From Sphingomonas leidyi (lineage in GTDB: Bacteria > Pseudomonadota > Alphaproteobacteria > Sphingomonadales > Sphingomonadaceae), in assembly GCF_011761945.1 (NCBI RefSeq), contig NZ_JAASQV010000001.1, positions 1,178,001-1,242,000 on the forward strand: a stretch of DNA of 64,000 nucleotides, in the 5' to 3' direction. Below are positions 16,471 to 25,554 of this stretch, piece by piece; position 1 is the stretch's first letter, and every line of letters starts with the position of its first letter. The translations under genes were made by a program, and so were the position numbers. A model generated the notes under the pieces. That model had not been told where the DNA came from and ran no database searches. It saw nothing but the letters and a program-made list of their open reading frames with translations.

Positions 16471-17687
16471 ACGCCCATACGACCGTTGCCCTGAAGCGCG
16501 ACCAGGCAGTGAACGACGACGCCCTCACCACACCCAAAGTTGATGTAGAGCGCTCGTCTCAGGCCCGGAAACGCCGACGGAGATTTCTCATTCTCGGCGC
16601 CGTGGTTGCCATCGCGGCGATCCTCTACGGCATCACGACACTGCTCGCGCCTTCGCGCGAGAGCACCGACGATGCCTATGTCGGCGGCAATGTCGTTTCG
16701 ATCACAACGCGCGAAGGCGGGACTGTCATCGCGCTTCACGCCGACAACACCCAGCATGTGAACCGCGGTGCGGCGCTGATCGACCTGGATCCGGCGACCG
16801 AGGATGTCGCGCTCGCCTCGGCCGAGGCGCAGCTCGGTTCGGCGGTCCGCGCCTATCGCTCGCAACGCGCCGCCGTGGACGAGGCTTCGGCTGAAATCCT
16901 CTCTTCGCAAGCCGATCTCGGCAAAGCGCACAACGATCTTGCGCGTCGCCGGGAGGCGGCCAGCGATGGTGCCGTGTCGAGCGAGGAAGTGAGCCACGCC
17001 GGCGACGCCGTCTCCGTCAACCGGGCGAAGGTTCGCCTCGCCGAGGCAAAGCGTGCGCAAGCGGTCAGCGCGGTCGAAGGAACCAGCGTCTATGACAATC
17101 CGGCGGTGCTCGCGGCAATCGCGCAGGTTCGCCGGGCCGCGATCAGCCGGGCCTATATGCACATCTCTGCGCCAGTCGCCGGGGTTGTGGCACAACGAAC
17201 CGTGCAGCTCGGTCAGCGCGTCGCCGCGGGTACGCCGTTGATGTCCGTGGTGCCGCTCGATGCCCTTTGGATCGATGCCAATTTCCGCGAGACGCAATTG
17301 CAGCATATGCGCGTTGGTCAGCCTGTGACGATCGAGGCCGACATCTATGGCCGGTCCGTCGTCTATCACGGCAAGGTGCTGGGTCTGGGCGCCGGCTCGG
17401 GCAATGCCTTCTCGCTGCTCCCTCCGCAGAATGCCTCGGGCAACTGGATCAAGATTGTCCAGCGCGTGCCGGTTCGCATCGCGCTCGATCCCAAGGAACT
17501 CGCCCGCAACCCGCTGCGCATCGGCCTGTCCGTGACGACTACCGTCGACACCAGCAACCGCTCGGGCCCGACGGTCGCGGGCAGCACGCCGCCCGCCGGC
17601 GGAACGCAGGAAGTCGTCGACGGCGGTCCGCAGGTCGAGGCGCGGATCCGTCAGATCATCGCCCGTAACCTCGGGAGTGTCCGGTGA
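16467..17687 (+). CDS. HlyD/EmrA family periplasmic adaptor
   Basis: 406 aa. A cytoplasmic N-terminus, one membrane anchor (FLILGAVVAIAAILYGITTL, about 35-55), the biotinyl-lipoyl-like motif STDDAYVGGNVVSITTREGG, a long coiled hairpin (about 115-200) and a beta-barrel half (ISAPVAGVVAQRTVQLGQRV, DANFRETQLQHMRVGQPV). This is the standard EmrA architecture, linking an MFS pump to the outer-membrane channel. The ATG overlaps the upstream stop and the stop overlaps the downstream GTG (GTGA), so all three are co-translated. Confidence 0.92.
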   Translation: MNAHTTVALKRDQAVNDDALTTPKVDVERSSQARKRRRRFLILGAVVAIAAILYGITTLLAPSRESTDDAYVGGNVVSITTREGGTVIALHADNTQHVNRGAALIDLDPATEDVALASAEAQLGSAVRAYRSQRAAVDEASAEILSSQADLGKAHNDLARRREAASDGAVSSEEVSHAGDAVSVNRAKVRLAEAKRAQAVSAVEGTSVYDNPAVLAAIAQVRRAAISRAYMHISAPVAGVVAQRTVQLGQRVAAGTPLMSVVPLDALWIDANFRETQLQHMRVGQPVTIEADIYGRSVVYHGKVLGLGAGSGNAFSLLPPQNASGNWIKIVQRVPVRIALDPKELARNPLRIGLSVTTTVDTSNRSGPTVAGSTPPAGGTQEVVDGGPQVEARIRQIIARNLGSVR

Positions 17688-19231
17688 GCGCTCCGTCGGC
17701 AACCGGCGCGGCACCTGTGCCGCTGGCCGGCAAGGCCTTGGCCATAACGGCAGTCGCGCTGGCGCTCGGTACCTTCATGCAGGTGCTCGACGGCACGATC
17801 GCCAATGTTTCCCTCCCCACCATCTCCGGGAACCTCGGGGTCAGTACCGACAGCGGCACCTGGATCATCACTTCGTTCGCCGTCGCGAATGGGGTGACGG
17901 TGCCGCTGACCGGCTGGCTGATGGGTCGCTTCGGCGTGGTCCGAACCTTCACCGGTTCGGTGATCGCCTTCACCATCGCGTCGCTTCTCTGCGGCATCGC
18001 CTGGGACCTGCCTTCGCTGATCTTCTTCCGCATCCTTCAAGGCGGCGTCTCCGGGCCGATGATTCCCGGTAGCCAGGCGCTGCTGCTGTCGATCTTCCCG
18101 CCGCACAAGCGCGGTACGGCCCTCTCCATCTGGTCGATGACGACATTGGCGGCGCCGGCGCTCGGCCCGGTGATGGGAGGCTATATCTCCGACAATTATT
18201 TCTGGGGCTGGATCTTCCTGATCAATGTGCCGTTCGGCCTCATCACGGCAGCATTGACCTGGCACTATCTGCGTGACCGCGAGACCCCGACGCGCAAGCT
18301 GCCGATCGATACCGTCGGGCTCGTGCTGCTCGCCTTCTGGGTGTTCAGTCTTCAGACCATGCTCGATCTGGGCAAGGATCGGGACTGGTTCCACAACTCG
18401 CTGATCGTCACGCTTGCGATCCTCTCGGTCATCGGCTTCGCCGCCTGGGTGATCTGGGAGACGACCGAGAAGCATCCGATCGTCGATCTCTCGATCTTCC
18501 GCCGTCGGAATTTCCTGCTTGGCGCGCTCGCGCTCTGCCTTGGCTACGCGATTTTCTTCGCGAACAACCTGCTGCTTCCGCTCTGGCTCCAGCAATACCA
18601 GGGGTATAACGCCACCTGGGCCGGTCTCGTCGCTGCGCCCTCAGGCGTGATGGCGGTCCTGGCCGGGCCGCTGGTGAGCAAGCTCAAGATTGACGCACGC
18701 TGGCTCGCAACCTTCGCCTTTCTTTGCCTTGGCGGATCATTCTGGCTGCGGTCGCAATATACGCCAGACGCCAGCTTCCTTGTCCTTGCCGCACCACTCG
18801 CGCTGCAGGGCATCGGCCTCAGCATCTTCTTCGTACCGCTGCTCACCATCACGCTTGACGGGATTCCGCCCGAGGGCGTGCCCGCGGCGAGCGGTCTCTC
18901 GAACTTCACCCGGATTACCGCGGGAAGCTTCGCCGCTTCGATCATCACCACCTATTGGGATCGTCGCGAGGCGCTGCATCAGGCCAGGCTGAGCGAGGTC
19001 GGGAGCGAGACCTCTCCAGTCTATCGTGCCGCGGTCGACCAGCTCCAGTCCTATGGACTTAGTCCATTGCAAGCGGCCGGGACGCTCTACCGCCAGGTCA
19101 CCAATCAGGCTTACCTGCTTTCGTCACTCGAATTGTTCTGGATCAGCTCGATCCTCGCAGTCGCCATGATCGCGGTCGTGTGGCTTTGCCGTCGCCCCGC
19201 GCAGACCGACCAGGTGATTGCCGCCGATTGA
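17684..19231 (+). CDS. DHA2 family MFS drug exporter (EmrB-like)
   Basis: 515 aa from a GTG that overlaps the adaptor stop. Fourteen hydrophobic segments and the DHA2 signature LDGTIANVSLPTISGNLGVS near the N-terminus, plus WIFLINVPFG in the loop before TM6, identify an EmrB/QacA-type proton antiporter. With the EmrA-like adaptor and NodT channel it forms a tripartite pump from cytoplasm to outside. The likely substrates are hydrophobic weak acids or uncouplers by family analogy; the real substrate is unknown. A hairpin follows at 19261. Confidence 0.92.
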   Translation: MSAPSATGAAPVPLAGKALAITAVALALGTFMQVLDGTIANVSLPTISGNLGVSTDSGTWIITSFAVANGVTVPLTGWLMGRFGVVRTFTGSVIAFTIASLLCGIAWDLPSLIFFRILQGGVSGPMIPGSQALLLSIFPPHKRGTALSIWSMTTLAAPALGPVMGGYISDNYFWGWIFLINVPFGLITAALTWHYLRDRETPTRKLPIDTVGLVLLAFWVFSLQTMLDLGKDRDWFHNSLIVTLAILSVIGFAAWVIWETTEKHPIVDLSIFRRRNFLLGALALCLGYAIFFANNLLLPLWLQQYQGYNATWAGLVAAPSGVMAVLAGPLVSKLKIDARWLATFAFLCLGGSFWLRSQYTPDASFLVLAAPLALQGIGLSIFFVPLLTITLDGIPPEGVPAASGLSNFTRITAGSFAASIITTYWDRREALHQARLSEVGSETSPVYRAAVDQLQSYGLSPLQAAGTLYRQVTNQAYLLSSLELFWISSILAVAMIAVVWLCRRPAQTDQVIAAD

Positions 19232-19260
19232 GTGTCGGCATCGATGCTGACCACGTGTCA

Positions 19261-19294
19261 CCCGTCGTCCGGAAACAGAAAACCGGATGACGGG
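19261..19294 (+). terminator. Hairpin after the efflux operon
   Basis: CCCGTCGTCCGG (19261-19272) pairs with CCGGATGACGGG (19283-19294) with one G-U pair and an A-rich ten-base loop. It lies 29 bases after the emrB-like stop. No U-run, so a weak or Rho-assisted terminator. Confidence 0.55.
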
Positions 19295-19421
19295 GGCGCT
19301 GCTATCCCGGCCCGTGCTTCGCGGACGCCGACAGCGGACTGCATGAAACTCGCTGTGGAAATCACGGCGAGGCTGGTCCAAGATCGTTGTTCCGGGGCAC
19401 AATTTTATCGGTAAGATTGCT

Positions 19422-20321
19422 ATGGAGCTACGACAGCTTCGCTATTTCCTCGCCGTTGCGCGCACGATGAACTTCACCCGCGCGGCCGAGGAGATGCATA
19501 TCGCGCAGCCGCCGCTCAGCCGGCAGATCAGCAATCTCGAGGACGAACTCGGCGTACGTCTGATAGACCGCGACGCCAGGCCGATGCGGCTCACCAGCTC
19601 GGGCGAGTTCTTCAAGGAGCGCGCGCAGGAAGTCATTTCCCGTGTCGACCGCCTCAAGGTCGATACGATCGCCTATGGCCGGGGCGGGCGGCAGACATGG
19701 CGGATCGGCTTCGAAACGTCGGTCCTCTATGGCCATCTGCCGGCAGTCATCAAGCATTTGCGAGCGCTCAACCCCCACTTGGACATCGACCTTCGCGCGC
19801 TATCCACCAGCGCGCAGATCGCCGGCATTCACGATGGAACGATCGATGCTGGAGTCGGGCGCGAGCGCGTGAGCGACGAGCATATCGAACAGATGGTGAT
19901 CCGCGAGGAACCGCTCCTCGTTGCGCTTTACCCTGATCATCCGCTTGCCGCAGAAAGTACCCGCGCGCTCCGGTTCGCCGATCTCGCGGGGGACACCTTC
20001 ATATCCTATCGCGACGAAACCATGGGCCACCGCTCCGATCCGGTGGCGCGCCTCATGGAGCGGGCGAGTTTCATGCCCGTTCGAAAGACGGAGATCCGCG
20101 ACGTGGTTGCAGCACTTGGGCTGGTAGCGGCAGAAGCCGGGGTCTGTGTCGTCCCGGCTACCGTGCAGCGAATGCGGACCACCGATGTCTGTTACCGGCC
20201 GCTGGATGAAAATGGCGCAACCTCTTCGATCTTCCTGAATTTTCCGCGCGGACCAATGTCCCCGATTATCCATCAGACCAAGGAGGCGCTCGATCAGCTG
20301 CTCCAAATCGCCGCGCGCTGA
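19422..20321 (+). CDS. LysR family transcriptional regulator (BenM/CatM-like type)
   Basis: 299 aa. The HTH is FTRAAEEMHIAQPPLSRQIS, within the MELRQLRYFLAVARTMNFTR opening shared by the BenM/CatM/AlsR branch. The effector domain runs from about 90 to 295 (WRIGFETSVLYGHLPAVI; PDHPLA; GLVAAEAGVCVVPATV). That branch often responds to aromatic or dicarboxylate effectors, but no catabolic target is adjacent. The neighbouring MaoC gene is convergent and the efflux operon lies upstream in the same direction. Confidence 0.88.
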   Translation: MELRQLRYFLAVARTMNFTRAAEEMHIAQPPLSRQISNLEDELGVRLIDRDARPMRLTSSGEFFKERAQEVISRVDRLKVDTIAYGRGGRQTWRIGFETSVLYGHLPAVIKHLRALNPHLDIDLRALSTSAQIAGIHDGTIDAGVGRERVSDEHIEQMVIREEPLLVALYPDHPLAAESTRALRFADLAGDTFISYRDETMGHRSDPVARLMERASFMPVRKTEIRDVVAALGLVAAEAGVCVVPATVQRMRTTDVCYRPLDENGATSSIFLNFPRGPMSPIIHQTKEALDQLLQIAAR

Positions 20322-20345
20322 TCGTTCGCCCGCCCTCGCTATCTG

Positions 20346-20834
20346 CTAGCCTACCTGTTTCCTGAACAGGACCAGCTTCGCGGTGGAGTCCTGCAGCACC
20401 TCGTCACGCTGGTTGAGCGTCAGGCTTTGCACCATCACGATTCCGCGATCCGGCTTGGAGCGCGATGGTATGATTTCCACCACTTTGCTCCGGACATACA
20501 GGACGTCATCCGGCCGCGTTGGGCGTCGCCATGACAATTCGCCGCCCGCGCCGACGATTCCGCCGGCAAAGGGCACACTCTCAACGATCAGCCGCATCGT
20601 AATCGACATGGTGTGCCAGCCGCTCGCGGCCAGCCCCTGGAAGAAGCTCTGCTTCGCCGCTTCAGGATCGGTGTGGAACGGCTGCGGGTCAAACTGCGAA
20701 GCGAACGCCATGATTTGCTCCGCGTCGATATGATATCTTCCGCTGACGAATTCATCGCCAACCGCAATATCGTCCAGATAGAGAGCTTGCGATACAGCTG
20801 ATGACGTCATGGCCGAGATCCACTTCTCTATCAC
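20346..20834 (-). CDS. MaoC-like hydratase/dehydratase family protein
   Basis: 162 aa in a single hot-dog fold. The hydratase signature is present: FASQFDPQPFHTDPEAAKQSFFQGLAASG contains the catalytic Asp and His (FDPQPFH) and the following conserved Gly/Ser. YLDDIAVGDEF at the start is also typical. Such proteins hydrate enoyl-CoA or act as stand-alone (R)-specific hydratases, in the cytosol. It is monocistronic, converging with the LysR gene by 24 bases. A second in-frame ATG at 20810 would remove eight residues and gives an equally good start. Confidence 0.85.
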   Translation of the reverse strand: MIEKWISAMTSSAVSQALYLDDIAVGDEFVSGRYHIDAEQIMAFASQFDPQPFHTDPEAAKQSFFQGLAASGWHTMSITMRLIVESVPFAGGIVGAGGELSWRRPTRPDDVLYVRSKVVEIIPSRSKPDRGIVMVQSLTLNQRDEVLQDSTAKLVLFRKQVG

Positions 20835-21049
20835 GTTGAGACCTAGCGCCGAGACGGGTTCCTCGAAGGAAGGGCGCTACATGGCGATGCGGAGCGGGCA
20901 CCATCTTCGGCCTTATAAGGACGAGGGGTTTCTGCGCCGCCGCCTGTTGTAGGTAGAATTCGCGAGCGTCGCGGTCCAAGATCATCGGGCTTGGGCTTGC
21001 GACCTTTTCGGTATGGCAAAGCCATCCGCGACCGGCTGCATTGCCGCGA

Positions 21050-21919
21050 TCATTCTCCCAATGAGCGGGTCATACGGTCGCGAAGCCAGGCAATGAGGGC
21101 GTCCCGCCGATCGTCTCCCTGGCCAGTCGGCCAAATCGCAACGTAACGCGTACCATCGGGCAAGAATCCGTAAGGAGCGTGCAACCGCCCGTCGTTTAGG
21201 GCATCGGCGACCATATGGATCGACGCCATCGCCATGCCCTGGCCCGCTTCAGCCGCTTGGATCGCCAAATAGAAATGCTCGTAGGGGATGACTGGTCCGA
21301 CAAGGCTGGTGGGGTGCCGCTGTCCCCAGGCAGCCCAGGCCGTTGGACGCGTATCGCTTTGCAAGCGAGGCAGGGTCTCCATATCCCGAGCGGAGAGCAC
21401 CGGGTGCATGACCGGGCCCATTCGCTCATCGGCGAGTATCATCGTCTCGACCGCGGTCGGCAGAGCGAAATCGCTTCGGCGGATCGCAATGTCGACCTGA
21501 TCGCGTCGGAAATCGACCGGGCCGCCGGCAGCCAGCACGCGTACATCTAGGCCTGTCACAATCTTCAGATCGGCGAGCGCGGGGATGAGCAGCCGTAGGC
21601 AAAGCGTCGGTTCGCACGATATCGTCAGGGGGCCGGGGATTTCCCCGACATCTGGAAAATCCTGCATGGTTCGGTGCAGGTCGGCAAACACCGCTTCCAG
21701 CCGCTCGGCGAGCCAGCGGCCGGAGGGCGTGAGATGGATACCGCGATTGCGCCGTTCGAACAGCGGAGCGCCGAGTTCCTGCTCTAGCATCTGAATCTGC
21801 TTCGACACGGCGCCATGCGTCACGTGCAATTCGGCCGCCGCCGAAGCCATGCTCGAATGACGGGCCGCCGCCTCGAAGGCGCGCAATGAATTCAGCGGTG
21901 GAAGGCGGCGATATCGCAT
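21050..21919 (-). CDS. LysR family transcriptional regulator (GcvA-like)
   Basis: 289 aa. The opening RRLPPLNSLRAFEAAARHSS and the HTH (SMASAAAELHVTHGAVSKQI) are those of GcvA/AmpR-type LysR proteins. The effector domain follows (PLTISCEPTLCLRLLIPALA; WGQRHPTSL). It diverges from the LysE exporter at 22025 with 105 bases between start codons, the classic ArgP/LysG-LysE style arrangement, so it probably controls that exporter. Confidence 0.88.
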   Translation of the reverse strand: MRYRRLPPLNSLRAFEAAARHSSMASAAAELHVTHGAVSKQIQMLEQELGAPLFERRNRGIHLTPSGRWLAERLEAVFADLHRTMQDFPDVGEIPGPLTISCEPTLCLRLLIPALADLKIVTGLDVRVLAAGGPVDFRRDQVDIAIRRSDFALPTAVETMILADERMGPVMHPVLSARDMETLPRLQSDTRPTAWAAWGQRHPTSLVGPVIPYEHFYLAIQAAEAGQGMAMASIHMVADALNDGRLHAPYGFLPDGTRYVAIWPTGQGDDRRDALIAWLRDRMTRSLGE

Positions 21920-22024
21920 GACTGTCCGTGAGATTTTCTCACTGATCTAGCGGAGGAACATTCGATTTTCAAAGCGCTTCCGGCGGTCGAGATCGCGGCT
22001 GTTCCTCTTACGAAGGCTACGATC

Positions 22025-22663
22025 ATGGAAGGGCTTTTCCTTATTCTCGGCATTATCTGGCTGGCCGTGGTCAGCCCTGGCGCCGATTTCGCCATGGTAT
22101 CCCGGCTGAGCTGCATCGACGGGCGCCGTGCCGGGCTGCTCGCCGCGCTGGGCATTGCGATAGGGTGCTGGTTTCACATCGGCTATGCCATGTTCGGCAT
22201 CGCTATCGTCGAGCGGCTGTTTCCGCAGTTCCTGATCGTTCTCAAGATCAGTGGCGCCGCCTATCTGATCTATCTGGGCGGCACGATGGCCCTGTCGCAG
22301 CCGGCCTCGACCCTCGACACCACACTGCCATCCCGCCTGTCCGGCTCGCGTTCGCTGACGATGGGACTGCTGACCAACGGCCTGAACCCGAAGACCGCGG
22401 TCTTTGTCGTCAGCCTATATGCGCAAGTGATCGGGCCAGGCATGCCGCTCGCAGCGCAGCTCGGCTATGGAGCCGTTATCTCGCTATCGCATCTGATCTG
22501 GTTTGCAGCGGTCGCCACATTTCTCTCGCGGCCGTCAATTCGCGCAAGAGTGCTTGCGCGGCAGCGTTTGGCGAACGCCTGCATCGGCACCATCCTGATC
22601 CTGCTGGGCGTTGTCCTTGGGCTGAGCGACATCGTGAGCCCAGGAGCACCTACTACCACGTGA
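22025..22663 (+). CDS. LysE/RhtB family amino-acid exporter
   Basis: 212 aa, six hydrophobic segments. Signature stretches: WLAVVSPGADFAMVSR, GIAIGCWFHIGYAMFG, LKISGAAYLIYLGGTMAL and GLLTNGLNPKTAVFVVSL, matching LysE/RhtB translocators (GxNP motif included). These export amino acids or homoserine lactone-like compounds across the inner membrane. It is divergent from a GcvA-like LysR gene that is the likely regulator, and convergent with the ChaC-like gene. Confidence 0.9.
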   Translation: MEGLFLILGIIWLAVVSPGADFAMVSRLSCIDGRRAGLLAALGIAIGCWFHIGYAMFGIAIVERLFPQFLIVLKISGAAYLIYLGGTMALSQPASTLDTTLPSRLSGSRSLTMGLLTNGLNPKTAVFVVSLYAQVIGPGMPLAAQLGYGAVISLSHLIWFAAVATFLSRPSIRARVLARQRLANACIGTILILLGVVLGLSDIVSPGAPTTT

Positions 22664-22822
22664 CGTGACTATCGCGCTTTCCGCTTCAGTCTGAAAATCT
22701 TCATCATACTGCCGGTGCGACAAGACAGCCGATCTCGCCAAAACCTTGCCATATGTACAATTGTGGAAGCCTCCGAAGGCGCCGCGCCGGTTCCCACGGA
22801 CGTGTTGCCCGGTGTCCTTGGT

Positions 22823-23566
22823 TCAGGCGACTTTGGCAAGCTCCAGGCCGGCCAGCACGGCTTCCACCAGGGCGCCAAGGTTTTCCAGCTTGGTATCGGG
22901 GATGCCATGCAGACGCAGCGCGTCACGAGTCCTGAAGAGATAGTCGGCCGAGGAGCCCCAGTTTCCGGCCGCCGTCGCCAGGCATTCGACCACGGACGAG
23001 CAGGGACGGTCGCCCGCGTAGAGATCATGCCCCGTATTGATCACGAACGTGATTGCGTGGCCGATCATCCTCCCGTTCGAAGCGAGCAGCTCGACCCATT
23101 GCGGAATATAGCCGCCGAGCAGCATCTCGCGGTCCCATAGGATGGGTAGCTCGGACTCGATATCCTCCTCGGCGACTCGATAGGCCATGCCCTGGCAGCT
23201 TCCTCCCCGATCGAGCCCGAGTGCCAGCCCGGGAGCGCCAGGGGTGCCGCGTCCGGCTGGCATCGATAGACAGAATGCGCGATGCCATCCGTCAATCCGG
23301 GCGATGCGGCGTTCCACGCTCTTGAAGCCTGGGTTCCAGATTAGCGAACCATAGCCAAAGACCCAGAGATCGCCCGCTGGCCTCCGGCGCAGGCTGGCCG
23401 CCAGCGATGCCGCTCGTTCGGTCTCCGGGAACAGACGCAGGTCGGGCGCGTCCTGCGCCGCAAGCCGCGCCGCGCCGCCGTCCGCGATCAGCGTCCTGGT
23501 GAGGACGGCATGCTGCGGGGCAGGTCTCACAAGATGGTGCAGCGTGCCGGGTAGCATCGCGTTCAT
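22823..23566 (-). CDS. ChaC-like gamma-glutamylcyclotransferase
   Basis: 247 aa from the ATG at 23564-23566; the extension to 23695 is Arg/Pro-rich and crosses the putative operator, so it was rejected. The core GDLWVFGYGSLIWNPGF carries the GYGSL loop of gamma-glutamylcyclotransferases, followed by RIDGWHRAFCLSM, GTPGAPGLALGLD, GMAYRV and YIPQWVEL. ChaC enzymes degrade glutathione to 5-oxoproline and Cys-Gly in the cytosol. A copy of the 26-bp box of the ada cluster lies upstream in its own orientation (23672-23697), hinting that it belongs to the alkylation response. Confidence 0.85.
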   Translation of the reverse strand: MNAMLPGTLHHLVRPAPQHAVLTRTLIADGGAARLAAQDAPDLRLFPETERAASLAASLRRRPAGDLWVFGYGSLIWNPGFKSVERRIARIDGWHRAFCLSMPAGRGTPGAPGLALGLDRGGSCQGMAYRVAEEDIESELPILWDREMLLGGYIPQWVELLASNGRMIGHAITFVINTGHDLYAGDRPCSSVVECLATAAGNWGSSADYLFRTRDALRLHGIPDTKLENLGALVEAVLAGLELAKVA

Positions 23567-23671
23567 GGCTGTCCTGTCTCTGCTCGTTTGCGGGATCGGC
23601 CGTCCCGGCGGACGGCGCGGCTGCCGGATGGGGCGGCCTTGGCTCGCAAAGTCGTGGAAGCCGCCGCGCAC

Positions 23672-23697
23672 GGAACTCCGGTTCCTGCCCGCCAATC
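23672..23697 (-). promoter_or_regulatory. Putative Ada box upstream of chaC-like gene
   Basis: On the minus strand: GATT, 12 bases, CCGGAGTTCC. Same 26-base layout as five plus-strand copies downstream. 105 bases before the chaC-like ATG. It is back to back with the plus-strand box at 23705, so the pair controls divergent genes. Confidence 0.6.
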
Positions 23698-23704
23698 GGC
23701 TTTC

Positions 23705-23730
23705 GATTCGGGGAGAAGAACCGGAGTTCG
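23705..23730 (+). promoter_or_regulatory. Putative Ada box upstream of SnoaL-like gene
   Basis: GATT, 12 bases, CCGGAGTTCG. Seven bases from the divergent box at 23672-23697; the CCGGAGT cores are in inverted orientation. 88 bases before the ATG at 23819. Confidence 0.6.
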
Positions 23731-23818
23731 ACTGGATTCGAGGGCGGCTAGCTCCCGGTCTTGGTCATCGGGCGCCGTCTCGATGCACCAAGCGGAACAC
23801 TCGATGAGGACAATTCAA

Positions 23819-24268
23819 ATGACCAAGGAAGAAGCCAACAAGGCAGTCGTCGGCCGCTGGTTCACGCTGTTCTGGGGCGAGAATGTCGATCTGTCGGTGG
23901 TCGATGAGATCGCGGCTCCCGACATGCTGCTGAAATACTCCCTGCATGAGCCGCGCCGCGGTCATGACGATATCAAGGCGTTCATGACTGATTTCCGCAG
24001 CGCATTCCCCGACTTGAACTTCTGGGGCGTGACCGACCTGATTGCGGAGGGTGACTATGTCATCGGCCAGTGGGAAGGGGGCGGCACCCATACGGGTCCT
24101 GCTTTCGACGATTTCCTGATCGGCGGATTGCCCGCGGCGACCGGCCGCAAGATGCACTTCACCGGCACGACGGTGCTCAAGGTCATCGACGGCAAGATCG
24201 TCGAGGAGGTCGGCCTCGACGACGGCGTGACCGCGCTGACGCAATTGGGTCTGATCAAGGCTGCCTGA
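23819..24268 (+). CDS. SnoaL-like / ester cyclase family protein
   Basis: 149 aa from the ATG at 23819, chosen because GAGGA is 8 bases upstream; the ATG at 23804 is an alternative. The small alpha+beta-barrel fold is visible in VVGRWFTLFWGENVDLSVVD, HEPRRGHDDIKAFM, RSAFPDLNFWGVTDLIAEGD and GRKMHFTGTTVLKVIDGKI. SnoaL/NTF2-like proteins include cyclases, hydratases and binding proteins, so the reaction cannot be stated. It has a box of the ada cluster ahead and a strong terminator behind, hence it is a monocistronic member of the regulon (inference). Confidence 0.8.
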   Translation: MTKEEANKAVVGRWFTLFWGENVDLSVVDEIAAPDMLLKYSLHEPRRGHDDIKAFMTDFRSAFPDLNFWGVTDLIAEGDYVIGQWEGGGTHTGPAFDDFLIGGLPAATGRKMHFTGTTVLKVIDGKIVEEVGLDDGVTALTQLGLIKAA

Positions 24269-24317
24269 TCGAAGTGCGATGCGCGGTCATGACGCGTGTC
24301 ACCCCTTCGGTCGCCGG

Positions 24318-24350
24318 ATGAGGCCCGCACGCAATGGTGCGGGCCTCATT
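24318..24350 (+). terminator. Rho-independent terminator after SnoaL-like gene
   Basis: Perfect 13-bp arms, ATGAGGCCCGCAC (24318-24330) and GTGCGGGCCTCAT (24337-24349), with a GCAATG loop, followed by TTTGGGTT. It separates the SnoaL-like unit from ada, whose own box begins 36 bases later. Confidence 0.8.
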
Positions 24351-24385
24351 TGGGTTATCGATTCCCTCCGGGGCGAGCCATTCGC

Positions 24386-24411
24386 GATTTGAAGACAAGG
24401 ACCGGAGTGTG
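24386..24411 (+). promoter_or_regulatory. Putative Ada box upstream of ada
   Basis: GATTTGAAGACAAGG then ACCGGAGTGTG. One of six copies of the layout. It ends 51 bases before the ada ATG, the place expected for an activator site just upstream of the promoter. Confidence 0.65.
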
Positions 24412-24462
24412 TTGCCGCTCGATCGGCGGCATCTTGGACCGGCATTCGATGATAGGCCTGAA

Positions 24463-25554
24463 ATGACCGAGACGCCCTCCAATTCCGTGACATCGCGGCC
24501 GCTGCCCGTGGCGGAGGACCCCCGCTGGGCGCGCATCGTCGCACGCGACAAATCTGCCGACGGGCATCTGTGGTATTCGGTCGCGACGACGGGCGTCTAT
24601 TGCCGGCCGTCCTGTCCGTCGCGTACCGCCAACCCTAAGAACGTGCAGCTTCACGAGACACTCGCTGATGCGCAGGCGACGGGTTTCCGACCCTGTATGC
24701 GCTGCAATCCCGATGGACCGTCCGCCGAAGCCGGGAACGCCGCACTGGTCGCGCGAGCCTGTCGCATGATCGAGGAAAGCGAGGACGAACCCTCGCTCGA
24801 TGCGCTTGCGGAAGCAATCGGTCGCAGCCCGAGCTACTTCCATCGCCTGTTCAAGACATTCACCGGCCTGACTCCGAAGGGCTATGCCGATGCCCATCGG
24901 GCCCGGAAGGTGCGCGAGGAACTCGCGGCAGGCGGTAGCGTCACCGAAGCGATCTACGGTGCGGGCTTCAACTCGAGTGGGCGCTTCTATGAAAAGGCGA
25001 CGGACATGCTCGGCATGACGCCGACCCGATATCGGGCCGGCGGGGTGAACGAGGAGATCAGGTTCGCCATTGGGGCGACCTCGCTCGGCGCCATCCTGGT
25101 CGCATCGAGCACCAGGGGAGTCGCCGCGATCCTGCTTGGGGAGGATCCCGACGCGCTGGTCCGCGATCTGCAGGACCGTTTTCCCAGGGCAGCGCTGATC
25201 GGTGCGGACAGCGACTATGAGGCGCTGGTCGCCCGGGTTGTCGGTCTGATCGAACAGCCCGGCCTCGGCTTCGATCTGCCGCTCGATGTCCGCGGTACCG
25301 TATTCCAGCAGCGCGTCTGGCAGGCGCTGCGGGAGATCCCGGCCGGCGCCACGGTCTCCTATGCCGAGATCGCCCGCCGGATCGGCTCGCCCAAGGCGGT
25401 GCGCGCCGTCGCTGGGGCCTGCGCGGCGAACCAGCTTGCCGTGGCGATCCCCTGTCACCGCGTCGTCCGCAATGACGGAGCGCTCTCCGGCTATGCATGG
25501 GGGGTGGAGCGCAAGCGTAGCCTGATCGAGCGCGAGGCGCTTCAATGCGCCTGA
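24463..25554 (+). CDS. ada: Bifunctional Ada: methylation-response activator and O6-methylguanine-DNA methyltransferase
   Basis: 363 aa. N-terminal Ada zinc domain with Cys47, Cys51, Cys78 and Cys81 (VYCRPSCPSRTANPK; FRPCMRCNPDG); the first Cys accepts methyl from phosphotriesters and switches the protein to an activator. An AraC-type HTH follows at about 100-190 (LDALAEAIGRSPSYFHRLFK). The C-terminal methyltransferase has the active site IPCHRVVRNDG with Cys331. Complete, with all key residues. The ATG at 24463 overlaps the stop of a five-codon reading frame (24449-24466). It starts an operon with alkA, a conserved unknown and alkB. It probably recognises the 26-bp boxes found around this cluster. 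Confidence 0.95.
   Translation: MTETPSNSVTSRPLPVAEDPRWARIVARDKSADGHLWYSVATTGVYCRPSCPSRTANPKNVQLHETLADAQATGFRPCMRCNPDGPSAEAGNAALVARACRMIEESEDEPSLDALAEAIGRSPSYFHRLFKTFTGLTPKGYADAHRARKVREELAAGGSVTEAIYGAGFNSSGRFYEKATDMLGMTPTRYRAGGVNEEIRFAIGATSLGAILVASSTRGVAAILLGEDPDALVRDLQDRFPRAALIGADSDYEALVARVVGLIEQPGLGFDLPLDVRGTVFQQRVWQALREIPAGATVSYAEIARRIGSPKAVRAVAGACAANQLAVAIPCHRVVRNDGALSGYAWGVERKRSLIEREALQCA

Noticed and set aside
16233..17714. 493-codon minus-strand frame opposite the EmrA-like adaptor
   Set aside because: Antisense shadow of a well-supported gene in the efflux operon; no domain seen.
20835..21049. Minus-strand frame between MaoC-like gene and LysR gene as a small gene
   Set aside because: Basic, motif-free product; 215-base gap is more likely plain intergenic DNA.
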